DNA of 64,000 bases. It comes from Belliella calami. GTDB taxonomy: Bacteria; Bacteroidota; Bacteroidia; Cytophagales; Cyclobacteriaceae. The stretch's first letter is position 1, and each line of letters starts with the position of its first letter. Shown piece by piece: positions 36,695 to 47,232 of the stretch. Location: contig NZ_JAKZGS010000013.1 in assembly GCF_022549695.1 (NCBI RefSeq), positions 8,841 to 72,840 on the forward strand. Reading direction: 5' to 3'. The translations under genes and the position numbers were made by a program. The notes under the pieces are model-generated. The model did no database searches and was not told the origin of the DNA. It saw only the letters and a list, made by a program, of their open reading frames with translations.

Positions 36695-39600
36695 CCCAGT
36701 TCTTTTAGAATAGAAAGAAGCCTACGTAAATGGATGATCAAAATATCGGCTTTATCATTTGCTCCATTTTTTATTCTGAATTCAATTAACTCTTCGATTA
36801 GATTTCGCAATGCAAGCAACATCTTAGTGTATTCAGGGTTTTTGAGATGGTTTTCAAGGGTATTGAAAAGCATATTAAATGCCCATGACATTTCTTCCAA
36901 AACTTTCCCATCAATGCACGTTATCATGGCATATACCATTTCCATGCTTATTTTATAAACTTCAAAAATCAATTCTTTTTGATTATTGAATTTTTCATCA
37001 AACAGTCTGCTATTCAAACTCTCAAAAGTGTATCGGATCATATCAAAATTCCCCAAATTATTGCCTTTAATATGATTATCTGGGTCCTTTTCAAAATCTT
37101 GTACAACTTGATTTAGGAAGCTTAGATCATTTTCAATGGTTTCTCTTATCGGTGATCTACCCACTAGTCTTGCAAGCCTTGATTTCGAATCCTTGATCTG
37201 ACCTAGGGCCTTGGAAGAACAATCACCTTCTTGTTTTCCCATATGTTCAAATGTTATTTCATTGGTCAAATTTCCACATTTGGTCTGAACAGTTAAGGTC
37301 ACTAAATTTGATCCTGGAGCAATGTCAGTGATTTCTAATTTTTCGGAAGTTTCAGCAGCGATTTTACTTTTGTTAAACATCCATGAAAATTTCTCTGATT
37401 GGATATTTGACGTAATTACATGAATGTTTTGATCTGGATAAAATTTATGGTAAAGCTCCAAAACATCTTTCTTGATTATGGTAATACTCTGGCTCGAAAC
37501 TTCATCATTGATAATAAACGTAATTGGGATATCATAGGAATTGAAAGCAGCGGTTACAGTGAGTTCGTTGCCACTGATGTTTAATCCAGGATAGGATTTT
37601 TCAAGTTTAATTTCTGTGCTTTTTGGAGTTAATGTGAATGGAATAGAAGCTGTAGCGTCAGCATCTTTGCAAATAGAAGGTTCAATACTAAATCGAACAG
37701 ATTCTTCTTCGGCAATTGGAGTGATTGATATTTGTGCTTTTTCTTCTCCACAAGCAGTCACAACTACCAAAGAAACGATAATTTCTTTTTGGAATTCTTT
37801 CTCTATTACAAGGGTTTCTGAGCTTTTACTTTTAAATTCCTCTTCATTTATCGTCCATTGGAATTTTTCCGAAAATACATTTGATTTGACAACATGGGAT
37901 TTTTCCTCTTTAACATATTCGTAACTAAGTTCAAGTGTTCCTTTTTGAAGAATAGTGATTGATTTTTCAAGTAACTTCCCTTTTGACTGAAACTGAATTG
38001 GGATCTCAAAATCCTTAAAGCTCGAATCTATGATGAGTGTATTTTCTTTGATCACAATTCCTTCATACGCTCTAACTGTGGCAATTTCAGCATCTTCCGG
38101 AATGATTTCAAATGGAACTTTAACAGTTTCTTTATCTTGCTTACAGATCGTAGATTCTATATCAAACTGAACGTCTTTTTTGTTTTCGATAGGTGGCGTG
38201 ACCATAAATGCAATCGGAGCATTTTTGGAGCAGCAAATATAGGGGAGGGCAAAATCCGCAATAACCCTATTGGTTTTGGGATTGTAGAGCAAAACAAAAG
38301 TACCTGCATTTGGCACACCGGCCATATGTTCCATACCTGGATGCTTGGCTACAAAATTTGTAAAGCTGGAATCTTCTAATACTCTCTTTTTTCTAGAAAT
38401 TGTTTCTTGGAATATCACTTTCAAAAAATCACCAGCGCAACAATTCTCTTTCAACCTATTTAATATAGCTAAATAATGGTCTTCAAAATCCTTTTTGACA
38501 TAATTATTTCCTGCGTCATTGATAGTTTCTGAAATGAAATTAAATGCTTCATTGGTCAATTTGCATAAGTTTTCCAATGCAGCTTCAAAAGCCCCAAGTT
38601 TAGCTTCGTTGATTGAATTGATATTTGTTGGAAATTCCTTATTCAAAGTTTGAATAGCTGCCATCAGCTTGGTAGGGAAGGTAACTCTCATTTCCTTATC
38701 TACACCAGCCCAATTTTTCAAATCTGGTATTACACTGACTAGCTGACCTTCATAAATGGCGACTAAATCATGGAATGAATAATTTCCTTTTACCTCATTG
38801 AAAGACTCGAATCCCTTTCCTATGTCTTCTGCTCCTTTTGTAATTGGGAAATAAGAAGTAGGTTGTTTGTAATAATGAACTTCTTCAATTACATCAAGTT
38901 TTCTAGTACCTGCAATGTTGACTACATTGTATAAATCAGCGTTTGATATACTTTCTTTTCTTGATTCTTCTTTCAGTTTTTCAGATTTAACCTCAGTTGT
39001 TTTTGCCTTTTCAATACTGGAAGTCATCCCATAAATATCCCGAAATGAACCAACTGGATTTTCGTATACACTACTCACAAAAGTTTCTCTTATAAAATAG
39101 TCCCTAATATGATTATGGCCACCATTTGCTTTTGTGCTGAAACCTGTCAAAAATGTAGTTGCTGTTTGAAGTAAGCAAATCTGTTGTGCCCTCCAAGCAG
39201 ATAGATTTGTCTGAAGATCTTGAAATAAAACCGGGAAATCATTTAAATCCAAATCCTTCATTTCCATTTCAGAATTGAGGCAGATCACATCGAAATTCAA
39301 TCCATATTCTACCTTTTTCTTAAGGATAGCATCCAATGCGGTAGCCCAGTTTAAATCAAAAGCTCCTTCAATTCTGAAGAAATCATGGCAAGAAAGGTCA
39401 AAACCTAAGTTTTTTTCACTATTGATTTCTTGTTGCTCACTTTCAGTTGTTCCAAATTTCCAGTTTTTTCTTATTTGAGAATCATCTTGATAATATGTTG
39501 GTATTGCTTTATCACTGAGTTTACCACAAAGTTTAGATGCCCGAATCTGTATATCGTTATTTCTTTTTCCATTAAAATTCTTTAGCAAGGCATCAAACCT

Positions 39601-40674
39601 GTTTAACAACAATTTAATTTTACCCTTGATGTTTTGGTCATTTGCCAAAGCTGAAGATTTGTAAAAATTGTGCCTTAAAGAATCATCATCCAAAGACCCC
39701 AGTATGATGTGTTTTGGAAATGATTCAATATTATGGTTGCAAATAGAATCTATTTTAAGTGTCAAATCTTTGATTTCATCATAAGTAGCCAATAAGTCAA
39801 GCAAAAAATCATAGTTGTATTGAGCATTTGGGAAAGATTTTGGAACAAAAATGTCTCTAACTTTCAAAGATAAAGGCAAATCAAAACCAAGTTCGTTACT
39901 TAAAACTTCAAATAATTCTTTGCAAGCTTGATTGAATATAAGTCTAGCGTTTGTAGCTATATCATTGTATTTTTCCAAATAAATGGACTCTTTTTGAATA
40001 AGCGTAGGAGCAATCACTCTTTCGATTTTTACATTTTTTCCTGAGAGCTCTTTGATATTTCTAAATTGTTTGAAAATAGTGTCATTTTTTAGAACAGCTT
40101 TATCTACATTTTCTTTATCTATCAAAAAATAACGAAGTCTAGAAATCTCAGGAATTCCCTGGCTATCACAATCAGATTCGTTGCAGACATCATAAGGTTT
40201 TGTATAATTTTCCAGATATAGAACGACTACATAATTATTGATTTTGATTTCTGATATATTTTTTGAAGATGGAAAACTCTTGGCTTCTTCTTCTGTGAGC
40301 AATTCCAAAATTGGGATGTATGATTCCTTTGATTCCATAAATGGTTCATAATGAACCTTGTGATTACTGAAAGGTAAATAGGCTACGAAATCAACATTCT
40401 GAATAGCTATAGGTGATTTTTTTGAATTTGAGCTTTTATTTCTAAGCTTGATCAAATCTCCATCTGTAGTCAAAGCAGTACCTTGACTTATGGTCAAAAC
40501 AGAATCGGAACCAGAAACTTCCATGCCACAGACAATACCAGCACCCGTAAGGGCAAGTCTAGATAACCTGTCTTGATTGTCCAGATATTGTACAAGCAGA
40601 TTGAGCTGTGCTGCTGTCAAAAGCTGATTATCTGCAAAAGATTTATAGTCTGAAGTGATATTTTGAAGTTTCAT
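36691..40674 (-). CDS. Large eCIS-associated protein with duplicated Ig/PKD-like modules, fibre or adhesin candidate
   Basis: A 1327-aa protein. Its opening (FADNQLLTAAQLNLLVQYLDNQDRLSRL, then GAGIVCGMEV) is a recurrent N-terminus in Bacteroidota eCIS loci. The middle is helical. Two copies of a ~155-residue module follow at about 835-993 and 994-1142; they share an (F)xIExxICK start, an (F/D)SYDIPI-like strand and an SEKFxWxxN core typical of PKD folds. The last 170 residues are helical. It sits between the Afp12-like wedge and the tape measure, the place of the fibre gene (Afp13) in Afp/PVC clusters, so a receptor-binding or baseplate-cage role is likely but unproved. Confidence 0.65.
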   Translation of the reverse strand: MKLQNITSDYKSFADNQLLTAAQLNLLVQYLDNQDRLSRLALTGAGIVCGMEVSGSDSVLTISQGTALTTDGDLIKLRNKSSNSKKSPIAIQNVDFVAYLPFSNHKVHYEPFMESKESYIPILELLTEEEAKSFPSSKNISEIKINNYVVVLYLENYTKPYDVCNESDCDSQGIPEISRLRYFLIDKENVDKAVLKNDTIFKQFRNIKELSGKNVKIERVIAPTLIQKESIYLEKYNDIATNARLIFNQACKELFEVLSNELGFDLPLSLKVRDIFVPKSFPNAQYNYDFLLDLLATYDEIKDLTLKIDSICNHNIESFPKHIILGSLDDDSLRHNFYKSSALANDQNIKGKIKLLLNRFDALLKNFNGKRNNDIQIRASKLCGKLSDKAIPTYYQDDSQIRKNWKFGTTESEQQEINSEKNLGFDLSCHDFFRIEGAFDLNWATALDAILKKKVEYGLNFDVICLNSEMEMKDLDLNDFPVLFQDLQTNLSAWRAQQICLLQTATTFLTGFSTKANGGHNHIRDYFIRETFVSSVYENPVGSFRDIYGMTSSIEKAKTTEVKSEKLKEESRKESISNADLYNVVNIAGTRKLDVIEEVHYYKQPTSYFPITKGAEDIGKGFESFNEVKGNYSFHDLVAIYEGQLVSVIPDLKNWAGVDKEMRVTFPTKLMAAIQTLNKEFPTNINSINEAKLGAFEAALENLCKLTNEAFNFISETINDAGNNYVKKDFEDHYLAILNRLKENCCAGDFLKVIFQETISRKKRVLEDSSFTNFVAKHPGMEHMAGVPNAGTFVLLYNPKTNRVIADFALPYICCSKNAPIAFMVTPPIENKKDVQFDIESTICKQDKETVKVPFEIIPEDAEIATVRAYEGIVIKENTLIIDSSFKDFEIPIQFQSKGKLLEKSITILQKGTLELSYEYVKEEKSHVVKSNVFSEKFQWTINEEEFKSKSSETLVIEKEFQKEIIVSLVVVTACGEEKAQISITPIAEEESVRFSIEPSICKDADATASIPFTLTPKSTEIKLEKSYPGLNISGNELTVTAAFNSYDIPITFIINDEVSSQSITIIKKDVLELYHKFYPDQNIHVITSNIQSEKFSWMFNKSKIAAETSEKLEITDIAPGSNLVTLTVQTKCGNLTNEITFEHMGKQEGDCSSKALGQIKDSKSRLARLVGRSPIRETIENDLSFLNQVVQDFEKDPDNHIKGNNLGNFDMIRYTFESLNSRLFDEKFNNQKELIFEVYKISMEMVYAMITCIDGKVLEEMSWAFNMLFNTLENHLKNPEYTKMLLALRNLIEELIEFRIKNGANDKADILIIHLRRLLSILKELG

Positions 40675-40692
40675 GACTTGATGGTTAAAATT

Positions 40693-43338
40693 TTAAATAT
40701 TGGTTCTACCAAGAATAATTTTTCCTTCAATCTCATTAGAATCGCAATCATGCAATTGACCAGGGAGGTAGAAATTATTCAGGTTATTTATAGCTTTGAT
40801 GAGTAGAGGCAAGGAGTCTTGTTTGCCATTGGTTTTTTCTATCAGGAATTTCCTGAGATTTTCTTCAAATTGAAGCAAATCGTTATTGCTATCTTCGACA
40901 GTGTTTTTTCTATGACCAACCCAGCATATTTTAGCCAAAATATGGGCTGGAATTTCTTTACGAATCAGGTCTTCGGCAAATCTCCTGAAATTGATATCTG
41001 AAAATCTTTGGGTATAACCTGGAAGAACAATACTAAGTCTAAATGTATAAGGGTCGGCATTACATCCTTGACCACAATCATCAGCACAAATAGGAAGATA
41101 ATAGTTTTCATCTTTCTGATTTTTACCCTCAGGAAGCATAAGCACATGTTCTATTAAGTGAATTCCTTCATCTGAAAATTCTTTCACAAAAAATTCTATT
41201 GTCTCCAACACTGCATCCCTCACTTTATCAATAGAATTGAAAAATCGGTACTGACGGGCAATTATTCTTTTTGGATCACTGAAAGATTTAATGTTTGGGT
41301 TGATGATATTGAAAGAATACTTTCCAGAATCTGATTTTACAATTTCGATTACGTTGACTGTTTTTCTTTTGAAATTCGTGTTTTTGATATTTGAGATTGC
41401 TATTTTGTCTGTGTTTATGGCTTTGTAAACACTCTGATACATTTCTCTTTCAGCTGCCCGATATGTGTTGTAATTTTCTGTAGCAGTAAGAACGATCTGG
41501 TTTTCACTGTTTATTATTCTCCATCGGTACTCACTGGCATTGACTTTATAGATTTCTACAAATTTTTCAGTGATGGTTTCCCTTCTGTATGAATTTCCTT
41601 CAGCCATTTTGATTCCCAAAAGGCCAGCAATTCTATTCTCCAAGCCAGACACATTCGAGCTGTTCCATATTGTCTGATCTGTTTGTTTGTAATAGTTGAA
41701 AGCTGATGCTCTGCGACTGCTTATATGGTCGTAATTTTCCAAAAATGCCTGCTTGTTGTCATGAACAATTTCCTCTGACGCATCGCCATATATACTTTTC
41801 ATAAGAAAAGCATAGTTTCCGAAGTTTTCTGAAAATCTAGCAATCAAATGATCCTTGATCTTGGAATTTCTTACTTCTTGATCATCAAAATTTTGGAGTA
41901 AATCTTTTGGATCAAAAGTTTTAAAATCTATAATCAAATCCTCTATTCCTTTGATATCAGCAACTGTTTGGGAAAAATAGCTATTGGAAAGTCCTCCTGA
42001 AATTGAAAGCTGATCTTTTACATTTTCAAGATGTTTGAAATAACTTGCCAAAATTTGATCGAAAAAAAGTAAATACGTCTTCAATTGTTTTGCTTGGGCG
42101 TGCCTGAAACGGGGTTGATTCTTCGAAAGCCCATGATTGCCGATCCCATAATTTTCAGGAAAATTATGAGTGATACTTTGATAATTCCCAATTTTGAAAT
42201 TATTCCCTTTGGGAAAAGAAAGGGTATTGTTAGCTGCTGTTATTTCTAGATTATTAGCTATACTTTGCATCAAAATCTTCCTGTAATTTTGGATTTTTTG
42301 GGAATCCATATTAATTGGAAGACCTTGCTTTTTGAAGGAAAAGACACTCTTGCCTTTACACAAAATCGGCTTGTGGTTGGCTTTGATACAAAGGTTCCAA
42401 AGGTCATCTTGCTCTTGTTTATCGTTGCAAAAACTAATGCTCATATCATTGATCAAGATTACACCTTCTACTTTGAGTATGATATTCATCAAATCACTCA
42501 TTCGAACCTCTGATCTCAATTCATTTTTTCTAAGCTCTTCATCGATAATAAACCCATGTTTCAAAAGAGGACCCTCAAAAATCGCTTCTGTTCCATATCC
42601 TTTAGCTGTCATTTCTGCCAAAGAATGGAATCTTACCTTTGGTGAAAAATAGTTTTCAATTGCCAAAAGTATTTTCGCATTGATTAGGTTTTCATCTGCT
42701 TGTGGATTGATTTCAATATCAGCACAAATTCTAATTTCTTGTTTTTCCACCGTTTTGATCTCAATAAGGTCCTCACAGAGATTTCTGTTGGCATGATAAG
42801 TCTTTCTAATTTGTTCAATCAATGGCTTTGGATTGACCACATCATCGGCAAAATCCACCCAAAGTGTATGCAATCCCTTGATCTGAGTATCCCTGCGTAA
42901 TTCTCTAGGTACATCTTCAAAAGCTTTTGCCAAGAGATTGACTTTTGCATCCCGACAGTTGATAAATAGTTTTTTGGAAAAAGGCCTCAAAAAGCAATTA
43001 TTGATCTTGAGAGGGTCAATATCCAAGAAAAGTTTTCTGTAATCGAGTGCAGTCAAAGCTTGATTACTCATAATCCTATGTGCTTCAAAAAACTGATCTC
43101 CACCTTTATCAGAATTCAATAAATCTTGAATAGGCATGCTAATCCTTAGTCCCAAATCAGTAATGGCGTAGCACAATATCTCAAGCGTAGTAATGCCAGG
43201 ATCATGGGTGTTATAATCCGTCCAAAGTTTTCGGCCAAACTGCTCGATATATTCTATTCCCTTTTTCTTGAGGAAATCAAAGTCTAGATCATCTTGGGTC
43301 TGTATATTTTTTGATATTTTGAGATCTGGAATAGCCAT
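40693..43338 (-). CDS. eCIS baseplate wedge protein, Afp12-like
   Basis: An 881-aa protein when started at the ATG at 43338 (MAIPDLKISKN), 4 nt after the stop of the Afp11-like gene; the longer frame from 43395 would overlap it by 53 nt. The N-terminal WTDYNTHDPGITTLEILCYAITDLGLR segment near residues 40-65 is the hallmark of Afp12/gp7-like wedge proteins. The C-terminal LIEHVLMLP and FRLSIVLPGYTQRF segments also match. It would join the Afp11 protein and the sheath start in the baseplate. Two cysteine-rich turns (CADDCGQGC) near residue 765 may bind a metal. Confidence 0.88.
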   Translation of the reverse strand: MAIPDLKISKNIQTQDDLDFDFLKKKGIEYIEQFGRKLWTDYNTHDPGITTLEILCYAITDLGLRISMPIQDLLNSDKGGDQFFEAHRIMSNQALTALDYRKLFLDIDPLKINNCFLRPFSKKLFINCRDAKVNLLAKAFEDVPRELRRDTQIKGLHTLWVDFADDVVNPKPLIEQIRKTYHANRNLCEDLIEIKTVEKQEIRICADIEINPQADENLINAKILLAIENYFSPKVRFHSLAEMTAKGYGTEAIFEGPLLKHGFIIDEELRKNELRSEVRMSDLMNIILKVEGVILINDMSISFCNDKQEQDDLWNLCIKANHKPILCKGKSVFSFKKQGLPINMDSQKIQNYRKILMQSIANNLEITAANNTLSFPKGNNFKIGNYQSITHNFPENYGIGNHGLSKNQPRFRHAQAKQLKTYLLFFDQILASYFKHLENVKDQLSISGGLSNSYFSQTVADIKGIEDLIIDFKTFDPKDLLQNFDDQEVRNSKIKDHLIARFSENFGNYAFLMKSIYGDASEEIVHDNKQAFLENYDHISSRRASAFNYYKQTDQTIWNSSNVSGLENRIAGLLGIKMAEGNSYRRETITEKFVEIYKVNASEYRWRIINSENQIVLTATENYNTYRAAEREMYQSVYKAINTDKIAISNIKNTNFKRKTVNVIEIVKSDSGKYSFNIINPNIKSFSDPKRIIARQYRFFNSIDKVRDAVLETIEFFVKEFSDEGIHLIEHVLMLPEGKNQKDENYYLPICADDCGQGCNADPYTFRLSIVLPGYTQRFSDINFRRFAEDLIRKEIPAHILAKICWVGHRKNTVEDSNNDLLQFEENLRKFLIEKTNGKQDSLPLLIKAINNLNNFYLPGQLHDCDSNEIEGKIILGRTNI

Positions 43339-43342
43339 ACTT

Positions 43343-46300
43343 TTATACTTTTGAACAATTATCAATGGACGGAGATACCAAATGAGATTCATCACTCACG
43401 ATAATATTACTTGGGGAAGTTGCCCTTACAGCGTTCTCTATTGGCTTGTTGTCAAGCCTCAATTCAAGCTTTGATATGTAGTCTATATAATTCAGATTTT
43501 CAATGAAGTATAAAATCTGACTTTTATGGAATTCTTTGTTAAAATTGAGTAAAACATTGTTTTCAAAAGCCCATGGAGAAAGAAAATTCGTTATGTCTTT
43601 TTTGAGTTGATTTTGATAAAAATTAAAATCCAATCCTTGATGAATCTTTATATTTACCGTTACGCTTAGCTTTTCATATTCAGGATTGATTACATGGATT
43701 TCCATGGCAGGGCTGATGAATTTGCTAACAAAAATTTTTATTTCCTCGAGCTTTCCACTACTTACCCTTGGGTAGACTATCTTCTCCGTATCAATCTGCT
43801 TAATGCTCGGAACAACTACGATTGTAACATGACCCGGAGCATTGAAGCAGGTGGGTCTTGTATGATTGAGGCACTTGACAAGAATCAAATCTGGAAACGC
43901 TTCTAAAATCAAATGTTCATAATCCCATTGGGTTACAGCTCTATTTTTATGTCTGAGCCTTTCAGAAACTCTTCTGTAAAAATCGCTGTCATTTTCCAGT
44001 CCTCTACCTCCGAAACTAGCATATGGCTGACTTACACTTTTAAATTGAGAAACTCTTTTTTCAAATTTGGAAATCACACCATTTTCTAATCTCCCAGGAA
44101 GGTGGGTAGCTTGAAATGAATCTAAAGCTTGAAGCCTGACTGCTTGTGAATGGATATTTATACAACGGCAAACGGCATCATGCGCTCCCAAAAGCTGAGC
44201 TCTAATCCATAATAAGTCAGGAGCAAACGAAGTATTATTTGTATTGATTACAGATGGTAGCTCAATTTTGACTATTCCAGTTCTCAGAAAATTTGATGTT
44301 TCATTCAACAAAATGGATTCCTTAGGTAAATCTTGCCAAGTATTGTTACTTAATATCGCCCATTGAATTGGTTCCATATCCACAGAAAGTGGGTTTTCTG
44401 TGCCTTCATCCAATTGAAAAAGAAGTGATAGAATATCACGAGGCTTGGCATTTTCTAGACCAATAAACAAAAAGCCATCTTGGTGATATTGAGAACTCAA
44501 TAGACACTTATTATCTTGATCCCCAAATCCAAAAGGATGGATATGAATAATTCTATTCATCTCTGAATTATTGGAAAAATCAACTTCGGCGGAATACGAA
44601 AGGGTTAAGTCTGCTCCAAGAGGAGTGTAGGGTTCATTGGGGATGATTTTGTCATCTTTATCAGAAGTCAACACCATTGCATAGATTTTAGGAAAAATCT
44701 CATGGAGAAATGACTGCTGAAGATTTACCCTAACTTTGGCATTTGGAATTTTGTCAATTTGATTTGTTAAGATGCAAGCAAATGAGAAATTGTTGTCTTC
44801 ACCAGGATTGAACAGGATTGAATTTGAATTTGATTGATTGCCAATAGCTATACCATTTTGGATAATTTCATATTTGTATTTGAAATAGGAATTTCCATTT
44901 ACAATCTGATTTTCACTTTGTGTTTGAGCTACTGACGCTTCTGGTTGTTCGATTTTTTTGTTTGCCTTTCTACTTCTTAGCCTCAATAAATTCCGTTTTT
45001 GTTCAGAAGTAGCCTCAATTTCCTTTTTATCTAAGTCATTTAGCAACTTGATAGTAAGGTCATTGAATTTGTAGGCTGACATTTGATGTAAAATAAAAAT
45101 ATTGGAAGATATATTGCTTTTGGCTTCTTCTACATAAGTTTCATAGTGTTCGAAAAAATCTTCAGGTGTATTTTTCCAGTCAAATTTCAATTCAACCCTA
45201 GTACATTTTTTGCCAAACGCCTCAGGATATGAGAAGCTGAAGCTTGATCCCTTGAAAGGTCTGGTAGTAAATGGGTAAAAGGGCTTTTGCGGGTTTAAGA
45301 TGGTTTGATCATTTTCTAAGTGAATGTTTTTGACTCCTTCTACAGTTACTTGGATTTTTAGATTTTTGAGTTCGTTGGTATTCAATTCTTGAAAAATTTC
45401 ATAGCCCACTGGGGAGGAAGTATCAAATATGAATTTTATGGATGGAAAAGAATTAAGCTTGTCAAATATTAAATCATCGGATAAAAATGGCGCTATAGGA
45501 GGGAAGCTACTCGCAAATTCAATCTTCAATGCAAATGGATTGGTCAAATCACCAACTTTACTTAGATGTAAATTATCTACTTGAGTCCATTCTTTTTCTG
45601 TTGTTATATAGATTTCGGTAAATAAAATAAACTGATCAAAACTGAATTTTATATCAGATGCAAAAGAAAAAGTTAAAATAATTGTTCTTTTACCTTCATT
45701 CAAATGGAGAATATTGGATGATACAACAAAGCCAATTGTTGGATTTCCAGACTGAACATCATTTGTATCAGCGTTTCCAAATGTCCACCAACTTTGTTTC
45801 TTCTTTAACGTTTCGCTTTGACCATCATTTTCATCCAATAAAATTGATTGTTTGATTTTTTTTCTTTTTCGATCGTGGTAAATGTTTTTGATGGATTTTA
45901 CAGCAATTGAATTGATACTACTTTCTTCAGGATTAACATATAAAAGTGGTTTTCCATCTTTATTCTTTCCTGCATTGAAGCGTGTTTGTGCTTCAATTCT
46001 TTGGTTTAGGGCATTTTTTGCCAATTCCAAGATCACATAAACACTATCAGATGATGGAGGTAATTTTTCCATTTTCAGTACTTCAGTGTAGTAGAAGTCC
46101 AAGTGCTTTTTAGTCAGTTGATTGAATTTACTTCTACTTGTTTCGAGAACATTCAAAAATGAAACAAATAAAGTCAAATGTGGAGAGAGCTCTCCGTTGA
46201 TTTGGTACTGACTAATGATTGACCTAAGTTGAGTTTTGGTTTCCTCCAAATCAAAATTGCTCTGATAAATTAACTTAGAAGGGTTTAAATCAAATTCTTG

Positions 46301-46510
46301 AAAAAACTTATCCCAGTTTCCTTCAATTTCATTGTTGTTATTATAGAAATTTAATTTTTGGGCAAAGTTGTAGGCAAATAAAATCCAATCCTCTACACCA
46401 AAGCCCATAAGCTCAAGTTGATCAGGATCAAGATCTTTTCTGTAACGGCTAGACTGACTACTTCCGTTTCGTTTCAAAATGCTCAATATTTTGCTATCGC
46501 TACTGCTCAT
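43343..46510 (-). CDS. eCIS baseplate J-like protein, Afp11-like
   Basis: A 1055-aa baseplate wedge component related to T4 gp6 and phage P2 J. The C-terminal third carries the family core: GRGLENDSDFYRRVSERLRHKNRAVT followed by WDYEHLILEAFPDL (about residues 830-870) and VVPSIKQ. The N-terminal two thirds are beta-rich and include a LysK-rich linker near 510-530. Length is near that of other Afp11 proteins. It starts 7 nt after the gp25-like gene and nearly touches the Afp12-like gene, as in Afp, PVC and AlgoCIS clusters. Confidence 0.88.
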   Translation of the reverse strand: MSSSDSKILSILKRNGSSQSSRYRKDLDPDQLELMGFGVEDWILFAYNFAQKLNFYNNNNEIEGNWDKFFQEFDLNPSKLIYQSNFDLEETKTQLRSIISQYQINGELSPHLTLFVSFLNVLETSRSKFNQLTKKHLDFYYTEVLKMEKLPPSSDSVYVILELAKNALNQRIEAQTRFNAGKNKDGKPLLYVNPEESSINSIAVKSIKNIYHDRKRKKIKQSILLDENDGQSETLKKKQSWWTFGNADTNDVQSGNPTIGFVVSSNILHLNEGKRTIILTFSFASDIKFSFDQFILFTEIYITTEKEWTQVDNLHLSKVGDLTNPFALKIEFASSFPPIAPFLSDDLIFDKLNSFPSIKFIFDTSSPVGYEIFQELNTNELKNLKIQVTVEGVKNIHLENDQTILNPQKPFYPFTTRPFKGSSFSFSYPEAFGKKCTRVELKFDWKNTPEDFFEHYETYVEEAKSNISSNIFILHQMSAYKFNDLTIKLLNDLDKKEIEATSEQKRNLLRLRSRKANKKIEQPEASVAQTQSENQIVNGNSYFKYKYEIIQNGIAIGNQSNSNSILFNPGEDNNFSFACILTNQIDKIPNAKVRVNLQQSFLHEIFPKIYAMVLTSDKDDKIIPNEPYTPLGADLTLSYSAEVDFSNNSEMNRIIHIHPFGFGDQDNKCLLSSQYHQDGFLFIGLENAKPRDILSLLFQLDEGTENPLSVDMEPIQWAILSNNTWQDLPKESILLNETSNFLRTGIVKIELPSVINTNNTSFAPDLLWIRAQLLGAHDAVCRCINIHSQAVRLQALDSFQATHLPGRLENGVISKFEKRVSQFKSVSQPYASFGGRGLENDSDFYRRVSERLRHKNRAVTQWDYEHLILEAFPDLILVKCLNHTRPTCFNAPGHVTIVVVPSIKQIDTEKIVYPRVSSGKLEEIKIFVSKFISPAMEIHVINPEYEKLSVTVNIKIHQGLDFNFYQNQLKKDITNFLSPWAFENNVLLNFNKEFHKSQILYFIENLNYIDYISKLELRLDNKPIENAVRATSPSNIIVSDESHLVSPSIDNCSKV

Positions 46511-46517
46511 ATTTGCC

Positions 46518-46928
46518 TTAGATTTCTATTCCTTCATCTTTATAATAAGGGAAAACCTTATTCTTTCTTGAATTTGTAGCTCTGACGAGATACTCTACAT
46601 CGATAATGATCTTCCCATTGATGATGTCATCCTCGTAGATATCGATTTTCTGCACTTCTATCCTTGGTTCGTAGTACAGAATTGCCGTTTTGATCAAATC
46701 AGACACATAAGTTATCAAAGTCCTGTCAAGTGGGTTGAATAACAATTCCTCCAAATTGCATCCAAAATTGGGATGCATGATTCGCTCGCCTTGTTTGGTA
46801 GAAAGTAAGATTTCTAAACTACTGTCTATGTCTTCCTCACCACTCAGCATTTTAAGCGAGCCAGATCGGTTATTGAATGTAGGTGGGAAAGACCATCCTC
46901 GTCCCAAAAACGGCTTGTTATCATCCAT
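46518..46928 (-). CDS. eCIS baseplate gp25-like (GPW) protein, Afp9-like
   Basis: A 136-aa GPW/gp25 family protein. The segment LEILLSTKQGERIMHPNFGCNLEELLF (about residues 38-65) contains the family's EPR-like core, here QGERIMHPNFG, and ALT-like DLIKTAILYYEPRIEVQKIDI follows. It nucleates sheath assembly at the baseplate in related systems. It begins 2 nt after the PAAR gene, giving the order spike, tip, gp25, wedge. Confidence 0.92.
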   Translation of the reverse strand: MDDNKPFLGRGWSFPPTFNNRSGSLKMLSGEEDIDSSLEILLSTKQGERIMHPNFGCNLEELLFNPLDRTLITYVSDLIKTAILYYEPRIEVQKIDIYEDDIINGKIIIDVEYLVRATNSRKNKVFPYYKDEGIEI

Positions 46929-46930
46929 GA

Positions 46931-47221
46931 TTATCCAATTAATACTGTAAACTCACCCAATACGATAGTGCCACCATGCGCTGTACTATCACCCAATCGA
47001 GCAGCTGGCATTCCTCCGATCAAGACTGTGGCCGAACCCGCTACTATGCTATCTGGTGGCCCAGTACAAGTAGCCATGTCACCAACTCTCGCTGCTGGCA
47101 TGCCACCAATCAAGACTGTTGGCTCTCCAGGTGGAAGAATAGGGCCTCCCACATGCGGGACAGTTCCTGTTACCATAGGACAAACATGCATGTCATTGAT
47201 TCTAGCTGCTGGCATTCCCAT
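46931..47221 (-). CDS. PAAR-domain spike tip protein, Afp10-like
   Basis: A 96-aa PAAR protein that caps the spike. Three GGMPAAR or GMPAAR repeats (residues about 2, 38 and 72) and paired H/C positions (DMHVCPM, DMATCTGPP, DSTAHGG) form the zinc-binding cone. It lies directly between the VgrG-like spike gene (11 nt upstream) and the gp25 gene (2 nt downstream). The long frames on the opposite strand here come from its GC-rich repeats. Confidence 0.95.
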   Translation of the reverse strand: MGMPAARINDMHVCPMVTGTVPHVGGPILPPGEPTVLIGGMPAARVGDMATCTGPPDSIVAGSATVLIGGMPAARLGDSTAHGGTIVLGEFTVLIG

Positions 47222-47232
47222 TTGAATCTTGT

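Noticed and set aside
43338-43395. Earlier start for the Afp12-like gene
   Set aside because: It would overlap the Afp11-like gene by 53 nt and add a sequence unlike the family; the ATG at 43338 follows the stop directly.
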